DNA from: CAVYUC01 sp963816685
GTDB taxonomy: Bacteria > Bacteroidota > Bacteroidia > Bacteroidales > Prolixibacteraceae
Length of the DNA: 64,000 nucleotides
Reading direction: 5' to 3'
NCBI GenBank assembly: GCA_963816685.1
Contig: CAWFMB010000011.1
Span: forward strand, 62,001 to 126,000
In this document: in pieces, positions 37,743-46,050 of the stretch
Layout: each line of letters begins with the position of its first letter
Position numbering within the stretch: position 1 is the stretch's first letter
The notes under the pieces: generated by a model
Told to the model about the DNA's origin: nothing
Databases searched by the model: none
The model's input: the letters and a program-made list of their open reading frames with translations, nothing else
Made by a program: the position numbers and the translations under genes

Positions 37743-40214
37743 ATGAAGAGATTAATTTTTCTTGCGCTGTTTTTTACTGCAGCAATAACACTTTCAGCAC
37801 AAAAATTAACCATTAATCAGGATGAGTATTTTGAAATGCCCGGCCTGAATGTCATGGTATTTTATGACATTTATCCGGAAGGCCATCAGGGTGCAGTGGG
37901 AATTATACAAAACGGAACACGTGTGGCTACAAACGGGGATTTACGTCTTGAACCGACACCCGGACAGTGGCAACCGATTCCAAAAGTGGGTGAACGGGAA
38001 GTGATTTCCGAAAATAATGAAATCAGAGTAAAATTGACTTATCCCGATGAAAATCGCAACCGCAAAGGTTTCAACCCGATTTATTATCCTGATTTGGATT
38101 TTAGCTACTATGTCAGGGTCATTGGTGAAGGCGATAATTTCAGGATAATTGTGGATTTGGATGAACCGTTACCTGAAAAATGGATAGGGAAGGTGGGTTT
38201 TAACCTCGAACTTTTCCCTGGTTTGCTATTTGGAAAAACCTGGTACATGGATAGTCAGTCAGGATTATTCCCGCTTCAGGCAAACGGACCGATGCAAAAA
38301 GATGCTGACGGTAACTGGCAGGCCTATCCCTTGTCAACGGGTAAGAAACTGACGATAGCTCCTGATGTTCCGGAACAAACAATGGTAATAACAAGTTTGA
38401 AATCAGACTTACAACTTCTCGACGGACGCTTTTACCACAACAACGGCTGGTTTGTCGTTCGTTCGGAAGTACCGGCAGGGGCCACAAAAAATGCAATCGA
38501 ATGGCTGGTTGAGCCCAATGTTGTGGATGGGTTCAAACAAAAACCCGTTGTACATGTGAGCCAGGTGGGATATCATACTCAACAGCAAAAAATTGCATCC
38601 ATCGAACTGGATAAAACAGAAACCAGTATTGCCAAAGCAGAACTTCTGCGGATGTCAGAAAATGGCGGTTATGAAACCATTAAAACAGCAACACCTGAAA
38701 AATGGGGAAAGTACCTTCGTTTTAATTATTATCAGTTTGATTTTTCAGATGTTAAAAAACCCGGGATTTACCAGGTTCAGTATCAGGATTATAAAACTGA
38801 ACCGTTCCGGATTGGGGAAGAAGTATATGAACGGCATGTGTGGCAGCCTACACTTGAATATTTCCTGCCGGTGCAAATGTGTCACATGCGTATCAACGAA
38901 GGTTACCGTGTGTGGCATGACCTCTGCCACATGGATGATGCGCTGATGGCGCCGGTGGATACCAACCACTTTGACGGATATTTTCAGGGACCTTCAACTT
39001 TAACAGAATATGAACCGCTGGAGCAGGTTCCCGGAATAAATACAGGCGGCTGGCATGATGCGGGCGATTATGATTTGCGCGTGGAATCGCAGGCCGGAAC
39101 AGTATGGACCCTTGCCATGGCTTACGAACAATTTGGAGTGGACTGGGATCAAACAACTGTTGACCAGAAAAATAACCTGGTGGAAATTCACCTGCCTGAT
39201 GGAAAGCCCGATGTGTTGCAACAGGTAGAACATGGGGTGCTGACTATCCTTGGCGGTTATGAAAATCTGGGCCGTTTGTACCGCGGAATCATTTGCAACA
39301 GCCTGCGCCAGTATGTTATGCTGGGCGATGCTTCAGCAATGACCGACGGGTTGAAGTATAATCCTGAGTTGGATAAAAATGAGAAAACCGGCACAGAATC
39401 AGGTAAGCTTGATGACCGCCTTGTATTTACAGAAGAAAATGCAGGGCACGAATACAGTGCAGTGGAAGGTTTGGCAGCCGCAGCACGGGTTTTAAAAGGG
39501 TACAACGATGAACTTGCAACAAAATCATTGCAGGCAGCAGAGGAAATTTATGCGATGGATCGCGAAGATTCAAGGCGCGGAGCTTCATCAAAAATTGCTG
39601 CTGCAGTGGAATTATATCTTACCACAGGAAATGAAAAATACATGAACGATTTGGTGGAAATGCAGGACCAGATTGTGCGTGGTATCGGAAATTCCGGCTG
39701 GACAGTTGCACGAATATTCAACAAATCAAAAAATGAAGATTTCAAAACTGCACTAAAACCTGCTTTCGAAAAGCTTAAAGCCGATCTGGAAGAAAAACAA
39801 AAGGAAAATCCATTCGGTGTGCCGTACAACATTCGCATCTGGGGCGATGGCTGGGGTATTCAGCGGCTGGGTTTGCAACAGTATTTCCTTCACCAAAACC
39901 TGCCGGAACTGTTTAAAACCGATTTACTGTACAATGCGCTGAATTTCATGCTGGGCAATCACCCGGGGGAAAATACATCATCGTTTGCATCTGGTGTGGG
40001 TTCACGTTCAGTTACCGAAGCTTACGGAGTAAACCGTGCCGACCGATCATTTATTCCGGGTGGCGTCGTTTCAGGAACCGGAATTATCCGTCCTGATTTC
40101 CCTGAATTGAAAGAGTGGCCTTACTTTTGGCAGCAAACCGAATATGTAATGGGCGGCGGCGCTACAAATTTCATGTTTCTGGTGCTGGCAGCAGACAATT
40201 TACTGAAAGAATAA
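37743..40214 (+). CDS. Glycoside hydrolase family 9 endoglucanase-type protein
   Basis: An 823-residue exported enzyme. A signal peptide ends at TLSAQ. An N-terminal beta domain of about 250 residues is followed by the cellulase Ig-like domain (VVHVSQVGYHTQQQKIASIEL) and the GH9 (alpha/alpha)6 barrel. The catalytic base motif is GGWHDAGDYD with D439 and D442, and the acid/base Glu is E800 in QQTEYVMGGGATNF; NHPGENTSSF is also conserved. GH9 enzymes invert beta-1,4-glucan or related bonds. The extra N-terminal domain sets it apart from simple cellulases, so the glucan may not be cellulose. Upstream are phased repeats. Confidence 0.9.
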   Translation: MKRLIFLALFFTAAITLSAQKLTINQDEYFEMPGLNVMVFYDIYPEGHQGAVGIIQNGTRVATNGDLRLEPTPGQWQPIPKVGEREVISENNEIRVKLTYPDENRNRKGFNPIYYPDLDFSYYVRVIGEGDNFRIIVDLDEPLPEKWIGKVGFNLELFPGLLFGKTWYMDSQSGLFPLQANGPMQKDADGNWQAYPLSTGKKLTIAPDVPEQTMVITSLKSDLQLLDGRFYHNNGWFVVRSEVPAGATKNAIEWLVEPNVVDGFKQKPVVHVSQVGYHTQQQKIASIELDKTETSIAKAELLRMSENGGYETIKTATPEKWGKYLRFNYYQFDFSDVKKPGIYQVQYQDYKTEPFRIGEEVYERHVWQPTLEYFLPVQMCHMRINEGYRVWHDLCHMDDALMAPVDTNHFDGYFQGPSTLTEYEPLEQVPGINTGGWHDAGDYDLRVESQAGTVWTLAMAYEQFGVDWDQTTVDQKNNLVEIHLPDGKPDVLQQVEHGVLTILGGYENLGRLYRGIICNSLRQYVMLGDASAMTDGLKYNPELDKNEKTGTESGKLDDRLVFTEENAGHEYSAVEGLAAAARVLKGYNDELATKSLQAAEEIYAMDREDSRRGASSKIAAAVELYLTTGNEKYMNDLVEMQDQIVRGIGNSGWTVARIFNKSKNEDFKTALKPAFEKLKADLEEKQKENPFGVPYNIRIWGDGWGIQRLGLQQYFLHQNLPELFKTDLLYNALNFMLGNHPGENTSSFASGVGSRSVTEAYGVNRADRSFIPGGVVSGTGIIRPDFPELKEWPYFWQQTEYVMGGGATNFMFLVLAADNLLKE

Positions 40215-40386
40215 GCTTTAATCGATGAGGCGCATGGAACAGTTGTTTTTCAATGAAGTGACTGATTGCGCCTGCTTGTTTTCCACGCTGAAAGTGCACC
40301 ATATTACAGCCCGGAAAAGAGCGAATCGCTGATATACGAGAGCATCATCCCGTGAGATTTATCAGAAAAAGGGATGACGTAACGCT

Positions 40387-40416
40387 TTGGAAACTTCTGC
40401 TTTTGAATTAACTTTA
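40387..40416 (+). promoter_or_regulatory. Promoter of the toxin-antitoxin pair
   Basis: TTG (40387-40389), 19 bases, TAACTTTA (40409-40416), one mismatch from the Bacteroidota consensus and 20 bases before the antitoxin ATG. Confidence 0.5.
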
Positions 40417-40435
40417 CACGAAAATAGTGTACATC

Positions 40436-40657
40436 ATGTTAAAGAATATAACTTTTAGCGCAGAGGAAGAATTGATTGACAAAGCAAGGGAACAGGCAAG
40501 GAAAGAAAAAACAACATTAAATGCACTCTTTCGAAGATGGCTTAATCAATATGCTGATCGTAAAAAAGCTGTTGAAGAATATGATAAAGTGATGGAATCA
40601 TTGAGTTATGCCCGGGCTGGCAGAAAGTTTACCAGAGATGAAATGAATGAAAGATAA
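40436..40657 (+). CDS. Antitoxin of a VapBC-like pair (ribbon-helix-helix type)
   Basis: A 73-residue protein starting at the ATG at 40436 (MLKNITFSAEEELIDKAREQ); an in-frame GTG at 40427 is less likely. The pattern NITFSAEEELIDKAREQARKEKTTLNALFRRWL, a short strand then two helices, is that of ribbon-helix-helix antitoxins, and the basic C-terminal tail (RAGRKFTRDEMNER) would wrap the toxin. It overlaps the PIN gene by 11 bases, as usual for a co-translated antitoxin first in the operon. It should autorepress the promoter. Confidence 0.82.
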   Translation: MLKNITFSAEEELIDKAREQARKEKTTLNALFRRWLNQYADRKKAVEEYDKVMESLSYARAGRKFTRDEMNER

Positions 40658-41066
40658 GTTTTTCCTGGATACCAATATCATTGTATATGCATTTGAACCT
40701 TCTTTGGAGGACAAAAAGAAAGTCTCTGATAAATTAATTAAAAATGCACTTTCCGGCAGAGGTTGTGTTAGTTTTCAGGTTATTCAGGAGTTTCTGAATG
40801 TTGTAACCAAAAAATTTCGTATTCCATTGAAAATCGAAGACATTCAACTTCATCTTGAAAAAATAATTTATCCAATTTGCGAAATATTTCCAACAAAGGA
40901 ACTATATGTTTCAGCATTGGATATAAATCAAAGGTGGCAATTTTCGTTTTATGATTCATTAATAATTGCAGCTGCTCATGAAGCAAATTGCAGCATTCTT
41001 TATTCTGAAGATTTACAACACAATCAGAAAATCAACGACTTAACTGTAACAAATCCTTTTCTTTAA
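40647..41066 (+). CDS. PIN-domain toxin (VapC-like ribonuclease)
   Basis: A 139-residue PIN domain. Acidic metal-binding residues are visible: Asp in FFLDTNIIVYAFEP (D8), Glu in VSFQVIQEFLNVV, and Asp in FSFYDSLIIAAAHEANCSILYSEDLQH. These form the four-acid cluster of Mg-dependent ribonucleases that cleave tRNA or rRNA in VapC toxins. Its start lies within the antitoxin 3' end. The stop overlaps the convergent membrane-protein gene by 4 bases. Confidence 0.88.
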   Translation: MKDKFFLDTNIIVYAFEPSLEDKKKVSDKLIKNALSGRGCVSFQVIQEFLNVVTKKFRIPLKIEDIQLHLEKIIYPICEIFPTKELYVSALDINQRWQFSFYDSLIIAAAHEANCSILYSEDLQHNQKINDLTVTNPFL

Positions 41067-41503
41067 AGTAACGCCCGATCCCAGGGAATTGCGGCCAGAA
41101 TCACAATTAAACCAAGTGTATAATAAATGGCAGCCGAGCGATGTTTTCGGAAAACGATTAGCTTCTTTTTCGATTTCGATCTGCCAATGTGTATAATCAC
41201 CAGTGCGATAATCATCATTATGATATGTTCAACTGCATAAAAACGCATCACTTCATTTTTCATGGCAGCTCCAAAATCGGCGAATGCAGCTTTTGTTACC
41301 GGGCTCACAAATGCATAAAGGACTATTCCCACCACAAACTGGATATCCACAAAAATTACATACAGCAATCCTAATATATTATCAGTTTTCGTCCAGTTAC
41401 GTTTTCTGAACCATCCTGAGAATGCAAAACCAATGGCCAAAACTGCGACAATTAAAATCAGCCAGCGAAACAAATTGTGAGTGTGTAATAATCCAGTGTA
41501 CAT
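41063..41503 (-). CDS. Four-helix membrane protein, cytochrome b-like
   Basis: A 146-residue integral membrane protein with four hydrophobic segments (about 12-32, 45-70, 90-108 and 122-142). The N-terminus MYTGLLHTHNLFRWLILIVAVL and the internal His residues (HTH, EHIIMM, IHIG) resemble small Bacteroidota proteins sometimes annotated cytochrome b, where two His pairs could hold haem. No biochemical function is established for them. It is convergent with the PIN toxin. Confidence 0.72.
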   Translation of the reverse strand: MYTGLLHTHNLFRWLILIVAVLAIGFAFSGWFRKRNWTKTDNILGLLYVIFVDIQFVVGIVLYAFVSPVTKAAFADFGAAMKNEVMRFYAVEHIIMMIIALVIIHIGRSKSKKKLIVFRKHRSAAIYYTLGLIVILAAIPWDRALL

Positions 41504-41588
41504 CTTTTTTAAGTTTTAATTTTGAATTGAAACGTTTAAAAGGGGTTTTGGTTGAAAAAATTATCTGCTTCCAATAATGAATTTGGGT

Positions 41589-42245
41589 TCAGTGTTGATT
41601 TGCAAGCTCAAAAACTTCACTGCCCTCCCATATGGTTTTATCAGGAGTTGGATTAATAACTGCATGAATCATCGCCTGTGCAACTGTTTTTGCATGAATT
41701 GGCCGGTAATCCTTAAACATGAACCGGGTAACAAATTTCAATACAGGGACAGAAATTTCCTCCATCGTCCGTTTTTCATCACGATTGCCGGTTAAAGAAG
41801 CAGGACGTAAGATGACAGTGTTTCGGAAGCCTGTTTTCAATATTGCTTCATCCAGTTCACCTTTCATACGGGAATAAAAGATACGGGATCCGCTGTTTGC
41901 CCCAACCGATGATACCAACACGTAATTTTCTATTCCATTTTGTTTTGCTTTACGGGCAAAATTCAAATTGAAAGTAAAATCCACTTCGTATTGATTTTCT
42001 TTGCTGCCTGCCTTTTTCAAGGTTGTTCCCAAGGCCGAAAACAATACATCACCCATCAGAATATCTTCCCACGCTTTTTGATCACCAAAATCTACTATGT
42101 GCTGAATTAGTTTTGGGTGTAAAATTCCGGTTTCGTGACGGACATAAATTTTCACCGTTTCAAAATTTTCATTCTCCAAAAGTTGCTGAACAAGTTGTTT
42201 TCCAACCAATCCGGTTGCACCAATTACGTTTGTCGTTAAATTCAT
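41589..42245 (-). CDS. NAD(P)H-binding protein (atypical short-chain dehydrogenase)
   Basis: A 218-residue Rossmann-fold protein of the NAD(P)-binding, HTATIP2/NmrA-like group. The dinucleotide loop is VIGATGLVGKQLV (residues about 7-19); VLVSSVGANSGSRIFYSRMKGELDEAI contains the SSxGA and Tyr-x-x-x-Lys elements near residues 108-130, and ILRPASLTGNR is also typical. Family members act as quinone reductases or redox sensors. No partner genes are adjacent. Confidence 0.85.
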   Translation of the reverse strand: MNLTTNVIGATGLVGKQLVQQLLENENFETVKIYVRHETGILHPKLIQHIVDFGDQKAWEDILMGDVLFSALGTTLKKAGSKENQYEVDFTFNLNFARKAKQNGIENYVLVSSVGANSGSRIFYSRMKGELDEAILKTGFRNTVILRPASLTGNRDEKRTMEEISVPVLKFVTRFMFKDYRPIHAKTVAQAMIHAVINPTPDKTIWEGSEVFELANQH

Positions 42246-42360
42246 ATTTTTATTTTTAACCGAACCAACAGAACCTGTTAAAGTTAAAACAACCTTACTG
42301 AAATTAAGTTTAATACAACTGTTTTAAGTTTCGCAGGTAAAATGAAATCTCAAAAAGAAG

Positions 42361-45300
42361 TTACATTGATTTTTTAGGAATTGAAAAATGGAAAACAGCG
42401 CCCTGGGGTTGATTTGCAGTTGCCCATATTTTTCCATTGTTTTTGCTGATAAATTCTTTACATAGAAGGAGTCCCAGACCTGTTCCGGTTTCTCCGGTTG
42501 TACCTTTGCTGCTTGAGATACCACTGCCGAAGATTTTATCGAATTGCTCGCGGCTTAATCCTATACCCGTATCGGCAAAGTGCACTTCAGCTTTAGTTTC
42601 ATGTTCTTCAGCTTTTACTAACACACTACCCCCGCTATTTGTAAATTTCAAGGCATTGTTCAACAAGTTTCTTATCGCCGTGTCAATCATATTCTTATCG
42701 CCATAAACCTGGATATTCTCAGGAAACTGTGCTTCAACATTTATCTTTTTCTGCTTTGCCTGTTCCTGGCTGAGAAGAATATTTTTATGGAGTAACTCGC
42801 TCAAATTGAAATGTAGGGGTTGGAAATTTATTTTGTTCATCTGGCTGCTCGCCCACATCAGCAGGTTATCGAGCAGGTTGTATGTATTTTTTGCAGAAAG
42901 ATGCGCTGCATTTAACAATTCTTCCCGTTTGTCGCATGGAATTCCATCGGGTTCTGTCAGCAATTCAAGAACACCCAGCAATCCCTGAAAAGGGCTCTTT
43001 AAATCATGAGAGATAATGGTGAAAAATCTGTTTTTGGTTTTGTTGGCTTCATTCAGTTCCTCGTTTTTAACTATCAGTTCGTTGGTCCGTTCATTTATTA
43101 TTTGTTCAAGTTTTCGCTGACGTCGTTTTGTCCTTTGGTTATTTGCCCAGCCTATTACAAAAAATAAAAGAAAAAAGAGCAGTACGGCTACGGTAATAAA
43201 AGTTGATGTTTCCCAAAAAGGCCGGTTGATTTTCAACGCCATACCGCTTTGACGGGTGCTCCATTTTCCATCTTTACTTATGGTTTGAACCACAAACTGA
43301 TAATCTCCCGAATTCAGATTGGTGTAAGTTGCAACCTGTTCATTCTGTGGATAAACCCACTGGTCATCAAAGCCTTCCAGTTTATACCGGAACCTCAGTT
43401 GTTCAGGATTTGCAAAATTTATGGAGGTGAAACGGAATGAAACCATACGTTGGTCGTAATCCAGCACCAGCAAAGGAATTCCGGGATTTTCATCATTTTT
43501 CACCGGATAAATCTTTTTACCGTAAACTGTTGTTTCCGTAATCAGTGCTTTTGGTGGCAGGTTTTTAATATTGCTGATTTGAGAAGGTACAATTAAATCC
43601 AATCCTTCGTTTCCTCCAAAATAAAGTGTTTGATTTTCCTCCATTGCGGAACTTCGGCTAAAGTAACTCGATGATATCAACCCATTTGAACGAGAATAAA
43701 AGGTAAAATCGTAAATCAGGTTATCCCCGTTTTCATTTAATGTGTAGGTAACCCTGCAAAGTCCGCTTTTTGTGCTGACCCATATTTCTCCCGGTCCGGG
43801 TGATTCAATAGATGACACATTCATAAATGAATAATCATTTTCCGTTTTCAGAGGGACGAAACTTTTTAATTTTGGAATAAATACATTCAAGCCGTTTCCG
43901 GTTCCTGCCCATACCAATCCTGAATGATCAAAAAAGACCGTATTTACAGAATTGTCAGACAAGGTATGTGGATTGTCGGGTTCATGATAAAAACTGATTA
44001 TTTCTTCAGTTTTGGTGTTTATGGAAGAAAGTCCGTGGCTGCTGGATACCCAAATATTTCCGTCATCATCGGCACATAAATCGAACGTGTAATCATTTGA
44101 TATTCCTGCCTCAGGATTTTCATCATTTCTTAAAAAGAATTTACTGATATTGTGATCCGGATTATATTTCAGAACTCCCAACCCATGAACGCAAATCCAA
44201 AGGTTTCCATCCGGCCCTTCAATGATGTCGCGGATATCAGCATTGCGCATCATACGATTTACCGAATCGGACGGAAATGACACCTTCTCAAATGAAGTTT
44301 CAGCCGTGTTTAATTTATTCAAACCACTTTCCCAGCCACCTGCCCAAATCCGATCTTTTGAGTCCTGGAAAATACTGAATATGGATCCCGAAAATAATTT
44401 GTTGCCCCAGGTAAGATGATAACTTCTTTTTGCAAGCGGATCATAACTGTGCTTTTCTATCAGTCCCGATTCATAACCAAGCCACAAATTTCCCAACCGG
44501 TCGAAAGAAATACCGGTCACTTCTTTTTCCGCCAGAGTATATGGCAAGTTATCAGAAAACATCAGATGATTAAAAGGAAGATTGTTCAAACCATAACTTA
44601 TTCCCCTGACTCCCGATGATACCCAAAGGTTGTCTTCCGCATCAACAAAGACATAATTCACAGCGGTCCGGTCAAGACTGAGCGGATCAATGGGAATACT
44701 GGTGTACCGGACATACTTCTTATTTATGTAATTTAACCGCACCAATCCATTGTTGGTTGACAGCCAGGCCATAGAATCATTAACCAGATGAAAATTATGA
44801 ACGGATTTTAAGTATGAACCATCAATATAACTTGTATTCGTATTTGTTTCAAGGTCAAAGCATAATAATCCCCTGGAAAGTGTACTGTAATACAATTTGT
44901 CATCCCGGAAATCCAAATCTGTAATTTTTAAATTGCTGATTTTAGTTCCCGCCAGCTCCTCATAACATTCCACTTCCCGGGTAACTGGGACGAACCGGCA
45001 AATTCCGTTCGGGAAAAAAGATATCCATATTTTGCCATCGGGTTCATGACAAATATGACTGATATATCCTGCGGGCAAAATATTATTTCCCTTAGTTTCT
45101 ATAACATCTTTGGCAGTATACCAGGTTGTTTCCTGTGTGTCGCGATCATATTTTACCAGTCCCTGATCAGTTCCAATCCATAAGTTCCCAAACCGATCCT
45201 CTGTAAAATCTGTAACTGCAATGCTATCCCATCCCTGCACCGGAGTTACAAATTCATCTTTTAAGAAATTGTAACTGGCAAAACCCAAATCTGAACCCAC

Positions 45301-45594
45301 CCAGAGGGTTCCTTTTACATCAGTAAAAATGGTATTTATCTTGTTCCAGGGTTGGCGCTCTCCGTTTACACCTTTATTTCTGTACACTTTAAATACATGG
45401 CTGTCGAACCGGGTAAGTGTGTTTTCGCCGGCAAGCCAGATAAAACCAACCGAATCCTGTTTAATATTTGTTATAATCGATTCTGTAAGTCCCTTTTCAG
45501 TACCATAATGATAAAATGCAATGGCAGCGTGTGAAACCCTTGCAAACAGAAAGAAAGAAAGTATCAAAAAACCACAAAAAATATGCTTTAGCAT
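42361..45594 (-). CDS. Two-component sensor kinase with reg_prop propeller and Y_Y_Y domain
   Basis: A 1077-residue membrane sensor. The frame is open far upstream, but the ATG at 45594 begins a signal sequence (MLKHIFCGFLILSFFLFARVSHA). About 700 residues of reg_prop repeats (xGLVxxDxxTxxxxxY; IWVSSSHGLSSIN) form two periplasmic propellers, followed by a Y_Y_Y domain (LRFRYKLEGFDDQW), one membrane helix, a coiled coil, HisKA (FFTIISHDLKSPFQG, His phosphosite) and HATPase_c ending with GTGLGLLLCKEF. It lacks the receiver and AraC domains of hybrid sensors, so a separate regulator is needed. Such sensors detect oligosaccharides; the nearby glycosidase genes fit. Confidence 0.9.
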   Translation of the reverse strand: MLKHIFCGFLILSFFLFARVSHAAIAFYHYGTEKGLTESIITNIKQDSVGFIWLAGENTLTRFDSHVFKVYRNKGVNGERQPWNKINTIFTDVKGTLWVGSDLGFASYNFLKDEFVTPVQGWDSIAVTDFTEDRFGNLWIGTDQGLVKYDRDTQETTWYTAKDVIETKGNNILPAGYISHICHEPDGKIWISFFPNGICRFVPVTREVECYEELAGTKISNLKITDLDFRDDKLYYSTLSRGLLCFDLETNTNTSYIDGSYLKSVHNFHLVNDSMAWLSTNNGLVRLNYINKKYVRYTSIPIDPLSLDRTAVNYVFVDAEDNLWVSSGVRGISYGLNNLPFNHLMFSDNLPYTLAEKEVTGISFDRLGNLWLGYESGLIEKHSYDPLAKRSYHLTWGNKLFSGSIFSIFQDSKDRIWAGGWESGLNKLNTAETSFEKVSFPSDSVNRMMRNADIRDIIEGPDGNLWICVHGLGVLKYNPDHNISKFFLRNDENPEAGISNDYTFDLCADDDGNIWVSSSHGLSSINTKTEEIISFYHEPDNPHTLSDNSVNTVFFDHSGLVWAGTGNGLNVFIPKLKSFVPLKTENDYSFMNVSSIESPGPGEIWVSTKSGLCRVTYTLNENGDNLIYDFTFYSRSNGLISSSYFSRSSAMEENQTLYFGGNEGLDLIVPSQISNIKNLPPKALITETTVYGKKIYPVKNDENPGIPLLVLDYDQRMVSFRFTSINFANPEQLRFRYKLEGFDDQWVYPQNEQVATYTNLNSGDYQFVVQTISKDGKWSTRQSGMALKINRPFWETSTFITVAVLLFFLLFFVIGWANNQRTKRRQRKLEQIINERTNELIVKNEELNEANKTKNRFFTIISHDLKSPFQGLLGVLELLTEPDGIPCDKREELLNAAHLSAKNTYNLLDNLLMWASSQMNKINFQPLHFNLSELLHKNILLSQEQAKQKKINVEAQFPENIQVYGDKNMIDTAIRNLLNNALKFTNSGGSVLVKAEEHETKAEVHFADTGIGLSREQFDKIFGSGISSSKGTTGETGTGLGLLLCKEFISKNNGKIWATANQPQGAVFHFSIPKKSM

Positions 45595-45618
45595 GTTAAT
45601 CAGAATAATTAGGTTAAG

Positions 45619-45626
45619 CAAAAATA
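45619..45626 (-). promoter_or_regulatory. Probable -7 element for the sensor kinase (TATTTTTG)
   Basis: On the minus strand TATTTTTG lies 25 bases before the ATG at 45594 and fits TAnnTTTG. Confidence 0.4.
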
Positions 45627-45780
45627 AAAAAATCAGGATATAAAATGGATATATTTGATTTTTAAAATGAATTTCAGTTAATGAAATAAAAACTGGTTTA
45701 CCAATATTGTTTTTGTTTCTAAACCTGCCGGAAAAGTAATTCAGGTGAAAAAGAGAGTAATTTAAGGAGAAAAAGTAGTT

Positions 45781-45925
45781 GCATGGTGATACAATCCCCG
45801 GGATGGTTCTGCTCAATTTGCAGGAGAATTCAACAACAAGGGAATAGTTGGTTTTGATGCACAAACGCGGCAATGCCTGGGTACTTGTGCTTAATGATAA
45901 AAGCAGCGGGTATGATGAACCTTGA
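45781..45925 (+). pseudogene. Decayed C-terminal fragment of a DUF4038-type glycosidase
   Basis: Read on the plus strand, bases 45781-45870 encode AW-stop-YNPRDGSAQFAGEFNNKGIVGFDAQTR, then after a 1-base shift NAWVLVLNDKSSGYDEP and a stop at 45923. This resembles the C-terminal collagen-binding-like domain found at the end of DUF4038 glycosidases. The intact minus-strand gene next door ends with the matching WFNPRNGTW ... GIINLPELPDDEDWGLKLI. TGG has become TGA and one frameshift has occurred, so it is dead. Upstream sequence is too decayed to read. Confidence 0.6.
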
Positions 45926-45960
45926 AAAATTGGTTTATAAAAGCAGGAATCAGTACAGCT

Positions 45961-46009
45961 AAATAATAAATGGTTTTCCACGGAAACACGGAAAAACCAT
46001 TTATTATTT
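45961..46009 (-). terminator. Long inverted repeat downstream of the DUF4038 gene
   Basis: Arms of about 19 bases (AAATAATAAATGGTTTTCC and its near-perfect complement with one extra base) around a 10-base loop. It could end transcription of the minus-strand gene stopping at 46051, although no classical U run follows. Confidence 0.55.
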
Positions 46010-46050
46010 AAAGGAAGTATTATCTGTTTTATTTAATTTTTGAATTCCTG

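Noticed and set aside
40300..40380. Inverted repeat TCATCCC / GGGATGA upstream of the toxin-antitoxin pair, considered as a terminator or REP element
   Set aside because: The loop is about 19 bases and no T run follows; one 7-base pair is weak evidence.
40215..40386. Possible coding remnant on the minus strand after the GH9 gene
   Set aside because: Short protein-like stretches appear in two frames but neither has a start or a recognisable family motif.
42361..45981. Extended 1206-codon reading frame of the sensor kinase
   Set aside because: The first 129 codons cross the long inverted repeat and the dead glycosidase fragment; the signal peptide at 45594 marks the real start.
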